This document shows positions 10,652 through 23,074 of a stretch of DNA of 64,000 nucleotides, one piece after another (positions within the stretch are counted from its first letter, which is position 1; the number at the start of each line of letters is the position of its first letter). Source of the stretch: Lamellibrachia columna (taxonomy: Eukaryota; Annelida; Polychaeta; Sabellida; Siboglinidae); assembly GCA_963662155.1 (NCBI GenBank), contig OY759265.1, positions 15,389,761 to 15,453,760 on the forward strand. The letters are read 5' to 3'. The translations under genes and the position numbers were made by a program. The notes beneath the pieces are model-generated. The model had not been told where the DNA came from. It did not search any database and saw only the letters and a list, made by a program, of their open reading frames with translations.

Positions 10652-11547
10652 TCTTTTGGGCTGACTTACTTCTGACATCATTATTATAGGTTTATTAACA
10701 ACATCGACATAACGTAGTACATTGTAGTCGACTGTACTCTTCCAATCCAGCGTATTCTTTTGGGCTGACTTACTTCTGACATCATTATTATAGGTTTATT
10801 AACAACATCGACATAACGTAGTACATTGTAGTCGACTGTACTCTTCCAATCCAGCGTATTCTTTTGGGCTGACTTACTTCTGACATCATTATTATAGGTT
10901 TATTAACAACATCGACATAACGTAGTACATTGTAGTCGACTGTACTCTTCCAATCCAGCGTATTCTTTTGGGCTGACTTACTTCTGACATCATTATTATA
11001 GGTTTATTAACAACATCGACATAACGTAGTACATTGTAGTCGACTGTACTCTTCCAATCCAGCGTATTCTTTTGGGCTGACTTACTTCTGACATCATTAT
11101 TATAGGTTTATTAACAACATCGACATAACGTAGTACATTGTAGTCGACTGTACTCTTCCAATCCAGCGTATTCTTTTGGGCTGACTTACTTCTGACATCA
11201 TTATTATAGGTTTATTAACAACATCGACATAACGTAGTACATTGTAGTCGACTGTACTCTTCCAATCCAGCGTAGTCTTTTGGGCTGACTTACTTCTGAC
11301 ATCATTATTATAGGTTTATTAACAACATCGACATAACGTAGTACATTGTAGTCGACTGTACTCTTCCAATCCAGCGTATTCTTTTGGGCTGACTTACTTC
11401 TGACATCATTATTATAGGTTTATTAACAACATCGACATAACGTAGTACATTGTAGTCGACTGTACTCTTCCAATCCAGCGTAGTCTTTTGGGCTGACTTA
11501 CTTCTGACATCATTATTATAGGTTTATTAACAACATCGACATAACGA
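10622..11547. repeat. 104-bp tandem array, about 9 copies
   Basis: Units begin at 10652, 10756, 10860, 10964, 11068, 11172, 11276, 11380 and 11484 with 'tcttttgggctgacttactt'. They are almost identical, a G/T at the unit end being the main variation. On the minus strand a unit reads LTR-like end ('tgttgttaataaacctataa'), then 'TGATGTCAGAAGT' (resembling a tRNA-Leu-type primer binding site), then the first gag bases of Ty3 copy A. Confidence 0.95.
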
Positions 11548-12665
11548 CACCAGACGACCACAAAATCATTCATAATCCATCTGATTAGCCGCTTCGAATC
11601 TCTCTTCGCTTCCGTTGAACTGGGCTCCGACCTATGCGATTGTCGGGTGACACAGTATCAAAGTGATACAGGGCGAAGAGAACATTAAAATACGGGCGTG
11701 AAGTTTGTGACAGAATTATACTATTTGTATCGCCATCTAGCGTATCAAGTTTACATTAATATTGACATTTCTGGCGCAGCGATAATCGAGCGGACACATT
11801 GTAATTAATTATCCTAGTAACCGACATAAAAATTATGATATGCGCATGTTTAAACATATTTGAAAAACGCCAACATATGGTGTTACCTCCATAGCCAATA
11901 CGACGCGTTTCGATCTTAGTCTTTGGCGCATTCGGTAGGGGTCCCCACGTGCGAATCAGGCCCCGCCCATTATTCATCCGGCACTGCGCACAAATACGGC
12001 TAAAGTTGCTACAGTTTGCGTTCACTCACTCTCCTTTATTGAATCAATGACCGATATGGGCCAGTCCTACCGCACAAGTTATCTACATTCAGCGTGTAAT
12101 CCAACACATTCCTGACAAACAATTTCTGCGTTCGAAGATTCCTGCGTTCATAACGTGTCGATGGTCTTCAGTTACTAGCTAGCTGGTACAAAAAGGCGCG
12201 TGCAGGGTGTAAACGAAAAGGCGTGGGATTCAGGCGCAGGTGAAAGCGGCCAGCTTCTTTGGCATATACCGTGTTTGACTATATATTATAATATAATAGT
12301 GAAACGCCCCAGTAGTCCAGGTGACGAGCGGCGGGCACAACCAGATAAACCGATTTAAATGCCTTCCCCACTCTCAACAACGTCATACATCTTTTGAAAA
12401 AGGAGCTGGCAAATGGTGTAGTAAGCATGGCGCGAAGGTCAAACAAGGTCACTGTCAAATTATGAAAATTGTGCCTTTCCGCAAACGCTACAAAATATAC
12501 AATAGCCCCCCTATAAACGCACCCACATCATATATCATTCGTAATCGTTGTTTCCAGTCAATCGGGAGTATAACTAGCAGCTGTCGTGTGGTGCTGTAAG
12601 CATGGAGGGAAGATCAAATAAATTATGATTTTCTTTGAAATTGAGCAGTTCCGCAAACGTTTTAA
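11548..12665. other. No gene recognised
   Basis: No coding domain seen. Two related segments containing 'tccgcaaacg' (12478 and 12650) form a diverged duplication just before the 42-bp array. Confidence 0.5.
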
Positions 12666-12959
12666 CATTACACTGGCTGTGTACTTATTCCCGTTCTCTA
12701 TATGATACATTACACTGGTTGTGTACTTATTCCCGTTCTCTATATGATACATTACACTGGTTGTGTACTTATTCCCGTTCTCTATATGATACATTACACT
12801 GGTTGTGTACTTATTCCCGTTCTCTATATGATACATTACACTGGTTGTGTACTTATTCCCGTTCTCTATATGATACATTACACTGGCTGTGTACTTATTC
12901 CCGTTCTCTATATGATACATTACACTGGTTGTGTACTTATTCCCGTTCTCTATATGATA
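12666..12959. repeat. 42-bp minisatellite, 7 copies
   Basis: Units start every 42 bp from 12666 ('cattacactggttgtgtact...'). Because 42 is a multiple of 3, all six frames can stay open, which explains the 14-residue periodic 'proteins' on both strands. Confidence 0.95.
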
Positions 12960-13800
12960 CACCAGTTGAAAGCTAAATGTATCCTCGTAAAAATGAGGTA
13001 TGAGCGAATATTGCCAGACTATATGCAGTCTAACAGTATGACACGGCCCATCAAATTAACACGCCATGTGTTCAACACAGTTTTCCTTGGTTGTCTTGGT
13101 AACTGTCATAGGTGCATAGGCCCAAAACCATGACTTTTGTTTCCCTTTAAAAACACAATAATTACGATAATGCTGGATTTGCAGTTTCATGGAAAAGTGC
13201 ATCCAGTATAGATGTTGTGTAGAAATTGGAATGAGCTTCGCCGTACGCCTGCATTCGTTGACGCCAGTAACCTTTTCCTTCAGTCAAACAACCTGTGTGC
13301 GCAAGTTCCAAAAGAAAAACGTTTACTGTTTTAATGCCATCGGTAAACTGCCCTTTTACGGAGAAGGGGTATACTGAAAACATTTCTTAGATAATTCGTA
13401 GCCCCCATATAATTACCTAGACATTACGATTAAGTAGCAAATAACACGTGACAATATAATACTTACTCAGTGGAATCGTGGATAAGAGAATCAGCCGCTT
13501 AGTAGAATCAAATATATTGGCTGCGACGGAATCATTCCCTATTCCCACAGTATTCACACGTGCCGCTTAATAGAATCAAATTGCTCCCGGTCCAAAGTGA
13601 TTATATCAAGCAAATTCCATTGTAGTCTAATGTGCAAAGGCAACCACAAAGTTAAACATTACAAACAGTATAATATACATTAATAATATATCCAAAACAT
13701 GTAATTCATTAGTTTATTCAAACTCGTTTTTAATTAAAAAAAAATACAAAGTTGGAAGTTCAACAACCAATCTTTACTGGAGACACAATAAAAAAGGTCA
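12960..13800. other. No gene; dispersed repeat at 13235-13378
   Basis: The stretch around 'cagtcaaacaa.ctgtgtgcgcaagtt' to 'ccttttacgga' matches 27235-27355 and is a dispersed repeat of unknown class. The rest is unremarkable. Confidence 0.5.
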
Positions 13801-13807
13801 AGCAACG

Positions 13808-13940
13808 TTCTTATATAGCGCGGTGTCCAGTCTTTGGGACTGCTCAAGGCGCTGTAAACTAGCTCACCTGTTCATTCCAACACCATCTCGACTTCTCTGG
13901 GAAAGCATAATCCAAGCTTTATCCTGACTGAACCAGTAAC
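13808..13940 (-). mobile_element. SINE tail, copy B
   Basis: 'ttcttatatagcgcggtgtc', 'gggactgctcaaggcgctgt' and 'ttcattccaacaccat..cgacttctctg' align with SINE copy C (43203-43320). Only the 3' half is present. Confidence 0.7.
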
Positions 13941-13944
13941 GCGC

Positions 13945-14275
13945 CGGCAAGTAAACTACAAGTCGAGACTAGAGCGTCGGACTTTCGGTCGAAGGGACCG
14001 GGGTTCAAAACCACCTGTGGCAGAGCGTCGAACTTTTCGGTCGAAGGGACCGGGGTTCAAAACCACCTGCTGCCGTTTCAAAACCTGGGCAATTTCGTTC
14101 ACTCCACTTTGTCTTTCGGAAGATACACTAAAAAAGCCGTTGGTCCCTTCTACCTTGTGTCTATGCCATGGGAAGTAAAAGATCCCACACAGGGGGTGAA
14201 GGTGTAATTAGTTGTGGACTCAAAGAGTGGTGGTCTCTATTTCTAACCCACCAATTCCCGGCGCGTTGTTATAAT
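13945..14275 (+). mobile_element. tRNA-derived SINE, second type, with duplicated head
   Basis: The head 'gagcgtcggactttcggtcg', ending in 'ggggttcaaaacc' (a pol III B-box-like GGTTCAAAxC), occurs twice about 51 bp apart (13972 and 14023). The body follows with 'atttcgttcactccactttg' and 'ccatgggaagtaaaagatcc'. The orientation is opposite to the neighbouring SINE tail. Confidence 0.6.
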
Positions 14276-14712
14276 ATTAAACAAAGCAGCATATAAAATA
14301 TATAGTGAATACTGTTGCGATTGAGTCATATCAGATAACAGCTTAAATACCAACATGTGACTTTTTTTACTTTGAATTATTGAGTCAAATGATATACTAT
14401 GTAACACATGATTATTGATAAACTAAATAATGCAAAGTAATACACGAACATGTATACACTATATAATACTCGATTAATATTATATTAAACAATAGTAACT
14501 AATACTGAAACTTTAGTACATTAATACTAACTAATACCTGATCATTCTCTACCACTGTAAATAATACCGAGTAATACTTGAACAATTATATACTGTGTAA
14601 TACATGATTATGGACACTTATGGACACCTTCTTTTTGCTCACACAGTTATAAAATAATGGAATACATAGATATTTGGCAGAACGCTGGGAAGCGCAACCC
14701 AAAAAGCTGTCC
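14276..14712. other. AT-rich stretch, no gene
   Basis: Loose repeats of 'taatac' words, no supported coding region. Next to it, at 14714-14765, a short tandem duplication of 'aaaagtgactgatgtacata' is visible. Confidence 0.5.
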
Positions 14713-15059
14713 ATAAAAGTGACTGATGTACATAGTATAAAAGTGACTGATGTACATAGTATACAGCCAATAGCAATTAACGCACAACTTCTTGTGTCTT
14801 TTCTCACTGTATGTTAGTCTGGTCAACCATAGAATATGGTCATCAATCTTCATACACAATAATAACCACCTACATGACAACCTTGTGCAAGAATCTCTTA
14901 CTACGGAAATCATAAAAATGTGGAGTCAGTCTGACATAAAGTATACAACATTCCTGCTGTTGCTGCAATCGACATGGCAACATTCAGACTGTTCATGACA
15001 CAACACACCAAACATATATCGCATTGCCAAATAGTTATTTCTCCTGTTACGACTAAAGC

Positions 15060-15934
<875 letters not shown>

Positions 15935-16171
15935 AAAAAAATTACAAAAAAAATACTTCTGTTTCTAATTTGTTTCTATACAAATCACATTCCGAATGGT
16001 TTTTTGATAGAGTCGATGCGTATTTGTGTATTGAAAGCACTACTGCATGTAAACACTAAAGCATGTAAAACTGGTGTTGGTTTCTCTTGTTATACAAATA
16101 TTGTCCCAGGTGACACAGTCACATTTTCTCTTGTTCCTGAAGGCAAAGATGCGGACATTCAGTGACTTGGT

Positions 16172-17473
16172 TTAATGCCCAATATCGAGTTGGGCCAAAG
16201 AAGTATGGACATGTACCTTCAAATCACTACTTGTTGAGAATTGTGCACCACAGGTATCACATTTGTAGGGTTTCTCACCAGTATGCATACGGACGTGTGA
16301 CATCAACTGACCACTTGTTGAGAATTGTGCACCACAGGTATCACATTTGTAGGGTTTCTCACCAGTATGTGTACGGAAATGTACCTTCAAAGTACGACGT
16401 TGCGTAAATTGTGCACCACAGGTATCACATTTGTAGGGTTTCTCGCCAGTATGGATACGGACATGTGTTTTCAAATCACCACTTCTTGAAAATTGTGCAA
16501 CACAGGTATCACATTTGTAGGGTTTCTCACCAGTATGTATACGGACATGTGCCTTCAAAGCACCCCTTTGTGTAAATTGTGCATCACAGGTATCACATTT
16601 GTAGGGTTTCTCCCCAGTATGGATACGGACATGTGTCTTCAATGCATCATTGCTTGAGAATTGTGCACTACAGGTATCACATGTGTAGGGTTTCTCACCA
16701 GTATGTATACGGACATGTACCTTCAAAGCACCCGTTTGTGTAAATTGTGCACCACAGGTATCACATTCGTAGGGTTTCTCGCCAGTATGGATACGGACAT
16801 GTGTCTTCAAAGCACCACTGCTTGACAACTGTGCACCACAGGTATCACATTTGAAGGGTTTCTCGCCAGTATGTATACGGACATGTGTCTTCAAAGCACC
16901 ACTGCTTGACAATTGTGCACCACAGGTATCACATTTGAAGGGTTTCTCGCCAGTATGTATACGGATATGTACCTTCAAATCACCACTTGTTGAGAATTGT
17001 GCAACACAGGACTCACATTTGTAGGGTTTCTCACCAGTATGTATACGGACATGTGCCTTCAAAGCACCCCTTTGTGTAAATTGTGCATCACATGAATCAC
17101 ATTTGAAGGGTTTCTCACCAGTATGGATACGGACATGTGTCTTCAAAGCATCATTGCTTGAGAATTTTGCACCACAGGTATCACATTTGAAAGGTTTCTC
17201 ACCAGTATGTATACGGACATGTACCTTCAGAGTACCATTTTGTGTAAATTGTGCACCACAGGTTTTACATTTGTAGGGTTTCTCACCAGTATGGATACGG
17301 ACATGTATCTTCAAAGCACCATTGCTTGAGAATTGTGCACCACAGGTATCACATTTGAAGGGTTTCTCACCAGTATAACTGCACACATGTAACTTTAAAT
17401 CACCACTTTGTAAAAAACAGGTGTCACGTTTCAATTGTTTCTCAGCGGTATGAGTGTGCACCTTCACAGACAT
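16172..17473 (-). CDS. C2H2 zinc-finger protein, 14 finger units, single coding exon
   Basis: A 433-aa uninterrupted frame from ATG 17473. Residues 1-35 hold a degenerate finger, followed by 14 units of 28 residues joined by TGEKP linkers. Fingers 1-13 have both Cys and both His; the 14th ends 'LKVHVHTS' and lacks the final His. Finger framework is 'KCDTCGAQF' with helix variants SSNGALKI, TQNGTLKV, SSNDALKT, TQRGALKA, S(T/R)SGDLK and SSSGALKT. Such arrays bind DNA in the nucleus; no KRAB, BTB, ZAD or SCAN domain is present. The block SSNDALKT/TQRGALKA/S.SGDLK occurs at fingers 3-5 and again at 9-11. The last 11 residues (HTSLAQLDIGH) are encoded by sequence duplicated from the gene's own 5' flank. 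A 3' splice site at 17812 suggests an upstream non-coding exon. Confidence 0.9.
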   Translation of the reverse strand: MSVKVHTHTAEKQLKRDTCFLQSGDLKLHVCSYTGEKPFKCDTCGAQFSSNGALKIHVRIHTGEKPYKCKTCGAQFTQNGTLKVHVRIHTGEKPFKCDTCGAKFSSNDALKTHVRIHTGEKPFKCDSCDAQFTQRGALKAHVRIHTGEKPYKCESCVAQFSTSGDLKVHIRIHTGEKPFKCDTCGAQLSSSGALKTHVRIHTGEKPFKCDTCGAQLSSSGALKTHVRIHTGEKPYECDTCGAQFTQTGALKVHVRIHTGEKPYTCDTCSAQFSSNDALKTHVRIHTGEKPYKCDTCDAQFTQRGALKAHVRIHTGEKPYKCDTCVAQFSRSGDLKTHVRIHTGEKPYKCDTCGAQFTQRRTLKVHFRTHTGEKPYKCDTCGAQFSTSGQLMSHVRMHTGEKPYKCDTCGAQFSTSSDLKVHVHTSLAQLDIGH

Positions 17474-17811
17474 ATCAAAAAATTACTAAAAAATACTTCT
17501 GTTTCTAATTTGTTTCTATACAAATCACATTTGAATGGTTTTTTGATAGAGTCGATGCGTATTTGTGTATTGAAAGCACATAAAACTGTTGGTGTCTCTT
17601 GTTACACAAATATTGTCCCAGGTGACACAGTCACATTTTCTCTTGTTCCTGAAGGCAAAGATGCGGACATTCAGTGACTTGGTTCAATGCCCAACATCGA
17701 GTTGGGGCAAAGAACTTGACAGTTGTCGTCAATGTGCGGGAGTCTTTGCAACTTTGTAGACACTTCTTACACAAACAGCTGTCAACATTCGTCACAATCC
17801 ACAACAGTCAC
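17474..17811 (-). other. Probable 5' UTR part of the zinc-finger exon
   Basis: The minus strand has 'gtatgttgtttcag' ending at 17812, a good acceptor, followed by sequence with stops in every frame before the ATG at 17473. The same acceptor and exon start ('gactgttgtggattgtgac') occur before the second zinc-finger gene ('gactattgtgaattgtgac', 41861). This supports a spliced 5' UTR shared by both. Confidence 0.55.
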
Positions 17812-17829
17812 CTGAAACAACATACAGAT

Positions 17830-18850
17830 CATTACAAATAGGCAAAGTTAGTGCCACTATCAGACATGGGTCCAGTCATTTCAGCACAGTATGAGCTATT
17901 CATATATTCTAACATTTTAACAGCCAAAATATATTCGACTGAAAAACAATTTTTTTAAAACAATCTTACTGTTGTCTATTTATCACACTTTCCGTTCCGC
18001 ATACAATGTAGACATGGTATTCGGAGTGGAACATTAATTACATAGGTACCCAGTAACGTTCAAAATTAAGTCTAAAAAAAATTTCTCAATAAAACGTATT
18101 TGACGATCAAGAAAGTGTCACATAATACTGACTGTTTACAAAGAATCTTTATGAGAGTAATGTTGGATGAATCGCATTGTTGGTATCTTGCCTGTACCCT
18201 TACAAAAGTCTTGGAGAGTTTTGGTGCAATATCAGGATGCAATATCAGCGTCCACTGATGCAATCAATAATGTCCTCCAAAGTACAAACAAATTAGTTCA
18301 ATATCCAGATGGTCTAATTGCTTGCATTAATGCAATCAGTAGTTTGAGGTCATCAGAGTACTACAAAATTAGTGCTATTAATGCAATCATCAACGTCAAG
18401 TTTACTGCAAAATGTAACAAGTGTCAATGTCTGTTTTTACAAGGAAGACTAAATAGCTGACCTCACAATGAAACACTAAAGCTCGATATTAAGTTATTAA
18501 CATACAAACATGTGGATTCAAAGCAAGAGGATGGTCAGGATAACGATGGATCGATAAAGTTACAGAGACAGTGAGAAAATACATCCCACCCAAGCCCCCC
18601 CACCTTGAGTGAAGGCTGCACCTGATATCACATCGACACTACGCAGCACTTTATCGCTGTGGATAAAGTGAAGTATTAACACTTGTATTTTTTCAGAAAA
18701 AAATTTAATCAATACAAATGTCTAAGTTAATAATTTGGTCTGCAAACAGAAATGCATTTCGGGTAGGTTTGTTTAGTTCTTTTAAAATGTGATTTGTCCA
18801 CTATGTATCTGACCACACGATTTCTCCTCCAAGAGGTTTTCACACTGTAT
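17830..18850. other. Upstream flank of the zinc-finger gene, no ORF
   Basis: Contains loose repeats of 'caatatcaggatg' and 'taatgcaatca' words. It matches 41900-42900, including 'gtccactatgtatctga'. It is probably intron and promoter of the zinc-finger gene; no coding exon was identified. Confidence 0.5.
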
Positions 18851-19024
18851 CTGCCCAAACATAATTGCTTTAAATTAGGGTTAATTCATCATTAACCCTA
18901 ATTTGCACCCAAGCTGCTACCCTTTTTGCAATAATTTTTTAGTATTATTCTCAATTGTATATCCTTCTATTCATCTGTTTCTTGGTATATTTAATTAAAT
19001 TTACTGTACAAAAGACATTATAAT

Positions 19025-19026
<2 letters not shown>

Positions 19027-19062
<36 letters not shown>
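19027..19062. repeat. (AT)n
   Basis: Pure AT dinucleotide run. Confidence 0.95.
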
Positions 19063-19063
<1 letters not shown>

Positions 19064-19144
19064 ACAAGAGGAAATCATCCGGTCATTGAGTCTGCGCGCG
19101 CCATTAGCCATTACATGCATCGACACGTGAGCTAGTGACGACAT

Positions 19145-20165
19145 CTTCTGTCATCAAGAATCTGGGATTCGTAATTGACGATAACCTCTCTATGGCATCA
19201 CAGGTTGTGAACGTATGTTGGAGAGCATACTACCATCTAGCTTGAATTGCATGGATACAACACTCCGTAACAACTATTCAGCATACCAGACTATCTCCTA
19301 CACCGTCTTGTCTGGACTTGGTGCAGCGGTCAATGGCACGAATCGTCCTCCAAATCCAATGAGGTGATCAACAATGTCCGAGGTACTGACGCAATAATTG
19401 CACTGGCTCCGTGAAAAAGCACATCTAGTACAAGCTATCAGTCGTTGTATACTGTGCACTTTACGAAGGCACACCAGTGTACCTCGCCTTGCTGCTGCAT
19501 CATCATACGCCACGCTGCTCCCTATGCTCTGCCGGCGATCTAGAAGTCAGACCACAGTGCAAATTTCCACTGGTGGCCATGTTAACGTTTTGTCTGATTA
19601 TAAGAAAATTTTACCATCAAAAATTCTTAAAATGTTTCACAGCAACAGCCATCATCTCATTGACATGCTGACCAAGTTTTGTCAAAATCACATACCTCCA
19701 GCTCTTTTTAAACGCTCCCACGTGTGATGCCCGTCAATATTTACAAAAATAGCCTTGTATTTGTGTGCCCACTTGACCCATAGCAGAAAAATTCCCATAA
19801 AACCATTCACCTGTTAAACTCTCAAAAAAATGCACTATTTCACAGCCAGTGGCTTCTACAAACAAACCTGTGAATATGCCTGCTGAACTGCACTTATTAT
19901 GAATAGTTTAATTTCAAATTTAATTTCTCTATTTAAACTGCCCTACATTCGTGTCAAACAATAAACATAAAGGTCAGCTGTGGACTGACCCCTCTACTTC
20001 TGCACATTCGATGTGTCAATCTCGAATGGTACGGTCGCCGAGCCTATGCGTGTCATTGCGTGTGCTGGTCTGACGCTGTGGAACGCTTTACCAGCCACAC
20101 TATGGAACACCAGGAATTGCGCACAGTTCAAAAAGACATTAGACATTTTTTATTTTCTGTTTTGG
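19145..20165 (+). mobile_element. LINE 3' remnant (L2/CR1-like), interrupted
   Basis: Plus frames give 'VIKNLGFVIDDNLSMASQV' (19150), 'LHWLREKAHLVQAISRCILC' (19400), and after a gap 'TLWNALPATLWNTRNCAQFK' (20080), the canonical order of the C-terminal third of an L2/CR1-type polyprotein. Frames shift and stops occur. About 19530-19990 holds unrelated AT-rich sequence that seems inserted between the two parts. Confidence 0.65.
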
Positions 20166-20402
20166 ATGACGTAGTGTACACAATACAATTTTATTTATTT
20201 ATTTTTTTCACGGTTTCTAAAATGTTATGCATCTATCCCAAGCATTAGTATTTATAAAATAGTGACCACTTTATATTATTTTATATGCCTACTGTGCTTT
20301 CTTTTTGCTTTTTTTAATCTTTCATATATCATTTTAAAATACTGTTTTATGTATTTATGTGCACACCTGGATTTGATGGTGTTTAAATGAGGTTAATAAT
20401 TA

Positions 20403-20458
<56 letters not shown>

Positions 20459-21216
20459 ATCTTGTATTTCAGGCTCAAAGACAAAATTTAAGTTATTGGG
20501 ATTTGGGGTATTGTTCTCGTAGGTATGCAACAAATAATATATCTTCTTTTCTTTTTATTCAGTATTGGACCGTGATCTGTTAGTGCCACACGTGTAAATG
20601 GGGCATAAATGTCATTGATGGTTTTCGTTAAGTGTGCATATTATAACTGTACAGTATTTTGTTTTTCCACAACAAATAAATTGGGATACAAATGTACCCC
20701 AGGTAACCAACAATGTATGACAAAACTGCACACACATAAGGGTTAACACTTGATGATTTAGTTTACAGTAAAATAAGGATGGAGCGTTTGTCCTTCTAAT
20801 AATTCTTTGGCTCTGTTAAAATGCCACATTTTACAGTATGATATAACATATTCTGCCAATCTTTGGGAATGAACATCGTGGTATATTCATTCAAATGTTG
20901 TAATGTATATCCCGTAACTCAGCAAGTGGTAAAAATTATCTGTTGCACGACCATCAGTTTTCTTTTTTTTACCACCAGATATGGGGTCAAATACAAATGT
21001 ATTTGACCCTGTATCTGATCACCACAGCTAGTGTCAATGGAGCAAATGTTTATTTCAAACATTAGGTGTGCAACGAAGATTTGTCTTGAAAAGAAAATAT
21101 TTTATGCTAATATGTATAATAATTCTGAACAATAACAAAAGTCATGTATATTGTATAAACATGATTAGCAGTTTTTATTTCCTGGGTTTTAGATTTGTTA
21201 ATACTTTACTCATGAA
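20166..21216. other. No gene; AT-rich with (AT)n at 20408-20456
   Basis: The (AT)n run is clear. 21025-21115 matches 43045-43135, part of the segmental duplication. Nothing else is recognised. Confidence 0.5.
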
Positions 21217-22351
21217 CCATCAACCACGGTTGGCGGGTTTGTGACAGGACGGTTTCTACCGCGGTTTAAACCATGGTTAAAATGTCTCATCAGAAATACT
21301 TTTCTGACATCAAAATGTCACAAACTGTCAGAAATTCTGTTTATGAGACATTTTCTTTAAAAAAAATTTTAATGTGTAGATTATATATTAAATCAATGTA
21401 GTAATGCATTAGTAACCTGTTACATGTCATATACAATTGCAACTTTTACTCTGTACAGTCTATTCTGTTTGCATTTCCTACCAATTTTTTAGCAGATAGA
21501 AATTAAAACAGATTTATATAATTGTTGCAGCATGGTTTCATTTAGCAGCAAGCTTTTAACAGAGCAGGACAGGTGTCAATCACAATTGGGAAAGCATGAA
21601 AGAAGTTAGGTGGGTGTAGGACTGTAGGTGCAAACCAGTAATAACATTGGAGAGGACTTCAAGGGACTGGGTTAGGACTGTGCACAGACCTGTGTGGCTG
21701 TGTCAATAAGTTAAACTTAAGCAACTGAGACGGAACTGTGAGCTGATAGTGAGTGATGCACAGCTTCATTGTGTAAGATTAGACAAATGGATATCAAAGA
21801 AAGATTCAAGACAGGCCCATGCTATCATTTGAAGTGCCAATTTCCAGAGCTGAACTATCAAGTGAGCTACAAAATTTTTTTTTAAGAGTATTGCCTGAGC
21901 TTGCTTTTATCATATGTGCACCTGTCTGTGCTTGATGGAGGTATAAGCTGATTGGCCCAATGCTTCCTACTTAGCAAGTTGCTTGGCCAGCCACCTGTTG
22001 CTACACCTTCACATAGAGATACACTGTTACATGTTGAAGAAGTGCAAATTGATTACCCACATTTTTTTAGGCATTGTCATATTGAACAGTGATTTTAATA
22101 GTGCTGGTAGCACCACTGGAAAAAACAGTTGCTAGACACAAGTTTTGTGGTCATCAGATGTCACCCAAGTGTGCTAGAATACTGGTTCATTACACCAAGT
22201 GCAGAAAATCATTAATTTATATAAAATGTATTGGGTATTCTGACAGTTTTTGACGCGATTCTGACATCGGAAACCCGTCAGAAACTAGTTTCTGACATTG
22301 TCACATCAGAAATACCTTTCTAACTGTCAGAAACCCAACCCTGCCATCAAC
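21217..22351. mobile_element. Non-autonomous hAT element with 8-bp target duplication
   Basis: The element spans 21225-22343 (1119 bp) and is flanked on both sides by CCATCAAC (21217-21224 and 22344-22351). The right end, read inwards, is CAGGGTTGGGTTTCTGACAG; the left end is CACGGTTGGCGGGTTTGTGACAG with mismatches. An 8-bp duplication and CAGGG-type ends are hAT features. Both ends also hold 'gacatcagaaa'-like subterminal words. No transposase frame is present inside. Confidence 0.75.
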
Positions 22352-22969
22352 CAAACCCAGAATAATGTTAGCCATCGATTAATTTAATTTGAATTTATTT
22401 AAAAAAAATTATTTTTATTGATTTGAAGCCTGCAAAGAGAGTTGAATTGAATGAGTTGATCAATTTGTACAAAACAGTACATTTGTCTATATAAATTAAC
22501 ACATGTAAACATTGGAAAACATTACAATTTAGTTACTTTTAAGACTGACTTCCAATTAAAATGATGTGATGAGCTTATTTTGAAGTTAATAAAGGAGGTA
22601 GAACCTGTTCTAAGTAAACTTACAATTAGTCTGCCTGCAGAGATCTGAAACACAAAGAAGGGAGTAACTGGCATGCTAATCCTAAATTTTTCTAAAGCCT
22701 AATTTAACAGCCATGTTGTTTGAATAATGGCTTAACCAGTGCCTGTGCATCGTGTACTTTTCTCTGGCTTGTACCAGATACCCTAACATTTGGAATGAGA
22801 TGCAAGAACATTTTTTTTTGAAATTTTCAGTTGTATATGTAATATGACAGTAATGGACTATTACATATTTAACTCTACAATCAAATGCTATTGTGATTTT
22901 TGGGGATGTTTTTTTGGGAGAGAGCTGATATGTACAAGAGTGATGGGCTTCATCAGTGTTTGCTGATGA
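22352..22969. other. No gene recognised
   Basis: AT-rich sequence. The last part ('gggcttcatcag..tttgctgatgaa', 22948-22972) is a small inverted word pair of unknown origin. Confidence 0.4.
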
Positions 22970-23074
22970 ATTATCGGCAGCACTCGACAGTGGGGTTTCT
23001 TATAGGGGCCTCACACAGGACAAGAGGCCACTGGTACACACAAAGCAGTAATAAAAAATGTCCAGAAAACATTT

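Noticed and set aside
12558..13133. Periodic 134-143 aa frames on both strands
   Set aside because: Produced by a 42-bp tandem repeat whose length is a multiple of 3.
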